DNA of 64,000 nt, taken from the NCBI RefSeq assembly GCF_027594545.1, contig NZ_CP115160.1, forward strand, positions 588,501 through 652,500, in the 5' to 3' direction. Shown one piece after another: positions 60,483-64,000 of the stretch. Made by a program: the position numbers and the translations under genes. Below the pieces are notes generated by a model, which did not search any database, was not told the DNA's origin, and saw only the letters and a program-made list of their open reading frames with translations. Position 1 is the first letter of the stretch; every line of letters begins with the position of its first letter. The DNA comes from Algoriphagus sp. TR-M9 (GTDB taxonomy: Bacteria; Bacteroidota; Bacteroidia; Cytophagales; Cyclobacteriaceae).

Positions 60483-60731
60483 ATGGACGTTAAATTGACT
60501 TTAAAGCTTGATCAAGAGGTTATTGAAAAAGCTAAATTATTTGCAGCTGAAAAGAAGTTGAGCTTGTCTCGATTGATAGAAAGTTACTTAAACTCCTTGA
60601 CTTCAGATCAAGCTACTGATCTACTGGAAATTTCTCCCTATGTAAAAAGCCTTTCATCTGGGATTAAAATTCCTGCTGATTACGATTACAAAAAGGATCA
60701 TGCGACCTATTTGGAGCAGAAATACAAATGA
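60483..60731 (+). CDS. Antitoxin of a PIN-toxin module (ribbon-helix-helix/DUF6364-like)
   Basis: 82 residues, with the N-terminus MDVKLTLKLDQEVIEKAKLFAAEKKLSLSRLIESYL forming a strand and two helices like ribbon-helix-helix antitoxins; the DUF6364 family fits by feel. The C-terminal part, with GIKIPADYDYKKDHATYLEQKY, is the typical flexible toxin-binding tail. The stop overlaps the toxin start by 4 nt, the usual antitoxin-toxin layout. Likely represses its own promoter and neutralises the PIN toxin. Confidence 0.87.
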   Translation: MDVKLTLKLDQEVIEKAKLFAAEKKLSLSRLIESYLNSLTSDQATDLLEISPYVKSLSSGIKIPADYDYKKDHATYLEQKYK

Positions 60732-61141
60732 GAAGGATTTTTTTAGATACCAATGTTATTTTGGACCTATTGGGGGAAAGAGTCCCTTTTTATGATGCAA
60801 TCGCAAAGGTGTTAACCTTGGCAGATCAGAAAAAAATCACACTAGTTGTTTCTCCCCTATCCTTTACTACAATTGAATATGTGCTAGGTAAATATCTGTC
60901 AAAAGACTTGGTTTTGAAGAAGCTTCGAATGTTCAAAATTCTTTGTGAGGTATGTGCCGTCGATGAAGAAATAATTGAAAAAGGGCTGAACTCCAGTTTT
61001 GGGGATTTTGAAGACGCTGTTCAATATTTTGCGGCATTACAGTCAAATTGTTCTATTATCATCACCCGAAATGGAAAAGACTTCCGGAGTTCGAATTTGT
61101 CTGTGATGACAGCCGAGGAATATTTGAGCAGTATCAGCTAA
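60728..61141 (+). CDS. PIN-domain (VapC-like) ribonuclease toxin
   Basis: 137 residues. PIN active-site acidic residues are visible: D7 in FLDTNVILD, E50 in TTIEYVLGKY, and D93/D96 in GDFEDAVQYFAAL followed by ITRNGKDF (N115, D118). VapC toxins of this family cleave tRNA or rRNA; the target here is unknown. It is coupled to the antitoxin by a 4-nt overlap and ends only 5 nt from the stop of the convergent LytTR gene. No sign of inactivation. Confidence 0.92.
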   Translation: MRRIFLDTNVILDLLGERVPFYDAIAKVLTLADQKKITLVVSPLSFTTIEYVLGKYLSKDLVLKKLRMFKILCEVCAVDEEIIEKGLNSSFGDFEDAVQYFAALQSNCSIIITRNGKDFRSSNLSVMTAEEYLSSIS

Positions 61142-61146
61142 AACTA

Positions 61147-61887
61147 TCAATTCATCCATCTACTCATAAAATCCAGGAATGCCTCCTTGTAATTGTCACT
61201 CACAGTAATGGAGTTTTGGCCCACATGAATTACATTTTTGGCTACAGAGTCAATATGATCCAGAGCTACAATGTACGACCTGTGGACGCGCATGAATTTG
61301 TCTGCGGGTAGCAGCTCCTCCATGTTTTTCAGGCTGGTAAGTGATAACAGCGGATTTGGCTTGGATAGCAAATGGACTTTTACGTAGTCCTTATAAGCTT
61401 CTACATAGGCGATGTCCTGAAGCATTACTTTTACCAGCTGGTATTCTACTTTCAGGAAAATGTAATCAGGAGCAGATTCCGCTGGTGCAGCTTCAGTTTT
61501 GGTCTGGCTTTGGCGCTCAAAATAAGTAAAGGCTTTGGTCGCAGCATTTAAAAAATCCTCATAACTATACGGCTTTAGCAGGTAGTCTAAGGCTTCCACC
61601 TTGTAGCCCTCTATGGCAAATTGGTGATAGGCCGTTGCAAAAATGATCCGTGTTTTGTCTGAATTCTTTTTTCCATCCAAAACTCTGGCAAGCTCCATTC
61701 CCGATAGGTCTGGCATCTGTATGTCCATGAATGCCAGTTGCACATCGTTTTGATTGATGAAACCCAAAGCCTCTATGGCATTGTCAAACTTCCCGATCAA
61801 ATTGAGAAAAGAGGTCTGCTCGATAAATTTGCTGAGCAATTCAAGCGCTAGAGGCTCGTCGTCAATGGCTACGCAGTTAAGTTTCAT
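61147..61887 (-). CDS. LytTR-family response regulator
   Basis: 246 residues. The receiver domain has the acidic pocket IDDEP (residues 8-12), phospho-acceptor D55 in FMDIQMPDLSGMEL and a late Lys in YLLKPYSYEDF. The C-terminal LytTR DNA-binding domain (from about 145) contains YIFLKVEYQLVKV, VEAYKDYVKVHL, LKNMEELLPADKFMRVHRSYIV and ITVSDNYKEAFLDF. It is downstream of and partnered with the LytS-type kinase at 62000-63073. The last 63 nt of this gene exist a second time at 60325-60387 beyond the toxin-antitoxin module. Confidence 0.93.
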   Translation of the reverse strand: MKLNCVAIDDEPLALELLSKFIEQTSFLNLIGKFDNAIEALGFINQNDVQLAFMDIQMPDLSGMELARVLDGKKNSDKTRIIFATAYHQFAIEGYKVEALDYLLKPYSYEDFLNAATKAFTYFERQSQTKTEAAPAESAPDYIFLKVEYQLVKVMLQDIAYVEAYKDYVKVHLLSKPNPLLSLTSLKNMEELLPADKFMRVHRSYIVALDHIDSVAKNVIHVGQNSITVSDNYKEAFLDFMSRWMN

Positions 61888-61920
61888 CTGTTTATAATTT
61901 GTCTTTTAGCGGCCATAACT

Positions 61921-61955
61921 CTTCCCTTGAGGAAGGATACGGGATGGGATCCCGT
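61921..61955. other. Two small hairpins between the LytS-type kinase and the response regulator
   Basis: CTTCC/GGAAG (61921-61925 and 61931-61935) and ACGGGA/TCCCGT (61939-61944 and 61950-61955). They lie in the 112-nt gap between the two genes; there is no T-run, so they may shape mRNA or translation rather than end transcription. Confidence 0.4.
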
Positions 61956-61999
61956 AAGGAGAATTTTACCTTCTTGCGCGGTTTTGCTCATGCTCGATT

Positions 62000-63073
62000 T
62001 CATTCCAGATTGATCGTGAGGTTTACCCAATACTCCTGTTTGCTTTCGTCTTTGCCAAATTTCAGGCGATGTTTATTCGGGTACAAAAGGCTCAATCTAC
62101 GCTGGGTATTCACCAAGCCTATCCCATTCTCTTTTGCCTCTGGACTGTCCTTGTTCACTGGAAAGATATGATTACGGGTTTCAAAAAACACCGTGCTCCC
62201 CATAATTTCAAGTTTGATGAAAATTTCACTGGGTTCTTGACTGCTGACGCCATGTTTGAAGCAGTTTTCCAGAAATGGAAGTAAAAGCATAGGTGCCACT
62301 GCCAGGTCATCCTTGGGGTCATCTATGGAGATGTTCAGGGTTACTTTATCGGTAAGCCGCATTTTCATCAGCTCTATGTAATCATTGACAAAACTCACTT
62401 CACGGCTGAGCAGGGTTTCATTTTTTTGATTTTCATACAGCACGTACCGCATCATTCTGGATAGTTTCAATAATGCTTCCTGGGCCTTTTTCACATCCAG
62501 GTTGGTCAGGGCATAGATATTATTCAGCGTATTGAAGAAGAAATGTGGGTTGATTTGAGCTTTGAGATAGGATAGCTCTGTATTGATTCTTTGCTGATCC
62601 AGTTCCCTGCGCAGGGCTTCATCCTTTTGCCATTTCTGTACAGAAGCTACAGAAGTACTGATCCCTATGGTCATTAGATATAGCATAATATTAAAAATGT
62701 CTCCCGAGATTCTTCTAGGTTTTGGGACATAGGGCTCGTCGGGATTAAATGCCTTGTGCATGAGTTCGGGCAGGTGTAGAAAGAAATCTGTATAGATCAG
62801 TACGCCTACAAAAAGCACACAGCCCAAGGAAACCGTGAGTATAAAGACAGCATGTTTGCCTTTCAACAAAACATTTGGGACAAACCATAGCATGTTGATG
62901 TAAAAAATAACCACCAGCAAAATAGCCATAAAGAGCTGCCGAATCCAGAACTCCATAGGGATGTCCACTCTCCAGGAAAGGGGGGAAAGTAGAAGTAAAA
63001 CGGTACACAGCATGGACCAGCCAAGAATGTGTACCAGAATAGAAACTCGTCTCTTGGGACTAAGATTGATCAT
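62000..63073 (-). CDS. LytS/YehU-type sensor histidine kinase
   Basis: 357 residues. Four hydrophobic segments (about 12-31, 42-62, 76-95, 125-143) are followed by a linker and the His_kinase domain with phospho-acceptor H177 in KAQINPHFFFNTLNNIYALTNL and the ATPase region MLLLPFLENCFKHG and GIGLVNTQRRLSLLYPNKHRL. This is the short kinase type that partners LytTR regulators. It stands upstream of the LytTR gene on the same strand, so the pair is probably cotranscribed. The sensed signal is unknown; no exported domain of any size is present. Confidence 0.94.
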   Translation of the reverse strand: MINLSPKRRVSILVHILGWSMLCTVLLLLSPLSWRVDIPMEFWIRQLFMAILLVVIFYINMLWFVPNVLLKGKHAVFILTVSLGCVLFVGVLIYTDFFLHLPELMHKAFNPDEPYVPKPRRISGDIFNIMLYLMTIGISTSVASVQKWQKDEALRRELDQQRINTELSYLKAQINPHFFFNTLNNIYALTNLDVKKAQEALLKLSRMMRYVLYENQKNETLLSREVSFVNDYIELMKMRLTDKVTLNISIDDPKDDLAVAPMLLLPFLENCFKHGVSSQEPSEIFIKLEIMGSTVFFETRNHIFPVNKDSPEAKENGIGLVNTQRRLSLLYPNKHRLKFGKDESKQEYWVNLTINLE

Positions 63074-63400
63074 AAATCTGGTTTTCAGTATCCAAACTAA
63101 CGAAACGAAAGCTTGTATATAAAATGTAATCTACCAAACAGGTGATCCACACTACGAACTGCCTTAATGTATAGATGAGTAGGTTTATCGGTTAATTTAT
63201 GAGTTTTATCCGACAAAAGGGGGTGTTTGTCGATGAAACTCCGCTAACCGTCTATTGCTTGAGAAAAGGCGAAACAAACCCTGTTGTTTTGGGGTAACAA
63301 ATGACGAAGCCCGATTTGGAAACATCGATGAATTCATGGGCTTGCCTGTAAAAATGGCCTTTCAAGATTCATCGGTCGGAAAATCAACTATCTACTACAA
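63074..63400. other. Gap between the LytS-type kinase and the TonB receptor gene
   Basis: 327 nt with promoters for both divergent genes expected. I see no open frame of note and no clear TAnnTTTG element. The one clear structure is the inverted repeat at 63211-63232. Confidence 0.5.
63211..63232. promoter_or_regulatory. Inverted repeat upstream of the TonB receptor (possible operator)
   Basis: CGACAAA (63211-63217) and TTTGTCG (63226-63232) with an eight-base spacer. There is no T-run after it, so it is not a terminator; its position in the divergent region makes an operator plausible but unproven. Confidence 0.45.
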
Positions 63401-64000
63401 ATGAAAAAATTAGTAAACTTTCTTTCACTTTTCATCTTACTTTCTACTGGTAGCCTGCTGGCTCAGCAGACTGCAAAGAATGGAAGTACCCCCGCAAAAA
63501 TTGTAGGTGTTGCTAAGGACAGCAACTCCGGTGAGCCTATCCCTTACGCCACTGCCGCACTCTATACTTCAGGTTCTGATACCAACATAGCAGGTGGAGT
63601 GGCTGATGGAGACGGTAAGTTTTTTATCACAGGCATGGAGCCGGGGACCTACGATCTCAAAGTAAGCTTTTTGGGTTATGAGACTTTGACTGTCAAAGGT
63701 ATAGAAGTAGTTTCTAAAACGGGTGACGTGAATATTGGAGACGTGAGCTTGGTGGACGAAGGCTTTGCTTTGGAAGAAGTAACTGTACAAGGCCAGAGAG
63801 AATTGATCGAAGAGCGCGTGGATCGTACCATCTATAAAGCAGAAAATGATAAAACCACTGCCGGTGGTGATGGTACGGACGTACTGCGAAGAGTACCTAT
63901 GCTTTCGGTGGATTTGGATGGGAATGTGTCCATGCGTGGCTCCAGCAATATCACCGTATTGATCGATAACAGACCTTCAGCCATTGCGGCTAGTAGTATC
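63401..64000 (+). CDS. TonB-dependent receptor-like outer-membrane protein (3' truncated by window edge)
   Basis: The first 200 codons of a large gene; the frame stays open to the window end. Signal peptide MKKLVNFLSLFILLSTGSLL (cleavage near LAQQ), then a CarboxypepD_reg-like domain (about 32-115: IVGVAKDSNSGEPIPYATAAL, GDGKFFITGMEPGTYDLKVSFLGYE), and the start of a TonB plug domain (about 120 onward: LEEVTVQGQRELIEERVDRTIYK in pieces, and TDVLRRVPMLSVDLDGNVSMRG). Such Bacteroidota receptors import glycans, peptides or metal complexes, but the substrate cannot be told from this part. It is divergent from the LytS-LytTR kinase/regulator pair, which might regulate it. Confidence 0.88.
   Translation, partial: MKKLVNFLSLFILLSTGSLLAQQTAKNGSTPAKIVGVAKDSNSGEPIPYATAALYTSGSDTNIAGGVADGDGKFFITGMEPGTYDLKVSFLGYETLTVKGIEVVSKTGDVNIGDVSLVDEGFALEEVTVQGQRELIEERVDRTIYKAENDKTTAGGDGTDVLRRVPMLSVDLDGNVSMRGSSNITVLIDNRPSAIAASSI

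Noticed and set aside
1..64000. tRNA, rRNA, tmRNA, CRISPR array, integrase or transposase
   Set aside because: Scanned by eye; no cloverleaf, direct-repeat array or mobile-element protein was recognised. The smpB gene is not accompanied by ssrA.

Overview
The window reads as a chromosome segment of a Bacteroidota bacterium, most likely order Cytophagales (Cyclobacteriaceae/Algoriphagus-like). This placement is inferred from four things: an Alternative Complex III locus fused to an aa3-type oxidase locus, Bacteroidota-type -7 promoter elements (TAnnTTTG), the long form of IspG, and a CarboxypepD_reg/TonB receptor. No 16S or other marker gene is present, so the genus is a guess. I found no rRNA or tRNA gene, CRISPR array, insertion sequence or integrase.

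1-13.9 kb is a continuous plus-strand respiratory block: actB (5' cut by the window edge), actC, actD, actE, actF, coxB, coxA, ctaA, ctaB, two tandem subunit III genes and a subunit IV gene. A strong terminator follows, then SCO1, a DUF420 protein and a small Cys-containing membrane protein. Together these encode quinol oxidation by Alternative Complex III, electron transfer to a heme a/CuA oxidase, heme A synthesis and copper insertion.

14-28 kb holds a giant membrane histidine kinase, a 1156-residue predicted outer-membrane barrel, an SDR oxidoreductase with ispG, and small membrane or lipoprotein genes (MarC, sterol desaturase-like, cyclophilin lipoprotein). 28-45 kb is mostly housekeeping: MmcQ/YjbR with an orphan ABC ATPase; photolyase, Smr/DUF2027 and a CHAD-like protein; divergent tamB and tsaD whose starts touch; smpB, a catalytically dead NlpC/P60-like protein and an HNH protein; DUF502, a Gdx/SugE-type exporter, RNase HII and a cytoplasmic GH63-like glucosidase.

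45.5-49 kb is a BlaI/M56 (BlaR1-type) signalling pair. Its two perfect BlaI dyads contain both promoter elements, and the sensor carries a duplicated extracytoplasmic region. 49-59 kb has a MurG-like glycosyltransferase, an LpxH-like phosphatase, an S9 peptidase, SlyD, a methyltransferase, YfhO and ffh. 59-64 kb is the most accessory-looking part: a tandem pair of paralogous lipoproteins, then an antitoxin/PIN-toxin module lying between an intact LytTR response-regulator gene and a second, diverged copy of that gene's 3' end. The partner LytS-type kinase and the start of a TonB-dependent receptor (cut by the window end) follow.

The observations most worth following up are the bracketed toxin-antitoxin mini-island, the operator/promoter superposition and duplicated sensor of the BlaI-M56 pair, the dead NlpC/P60 protein overlapping smpB, and terminators buried in the coding ends of convergent genes.
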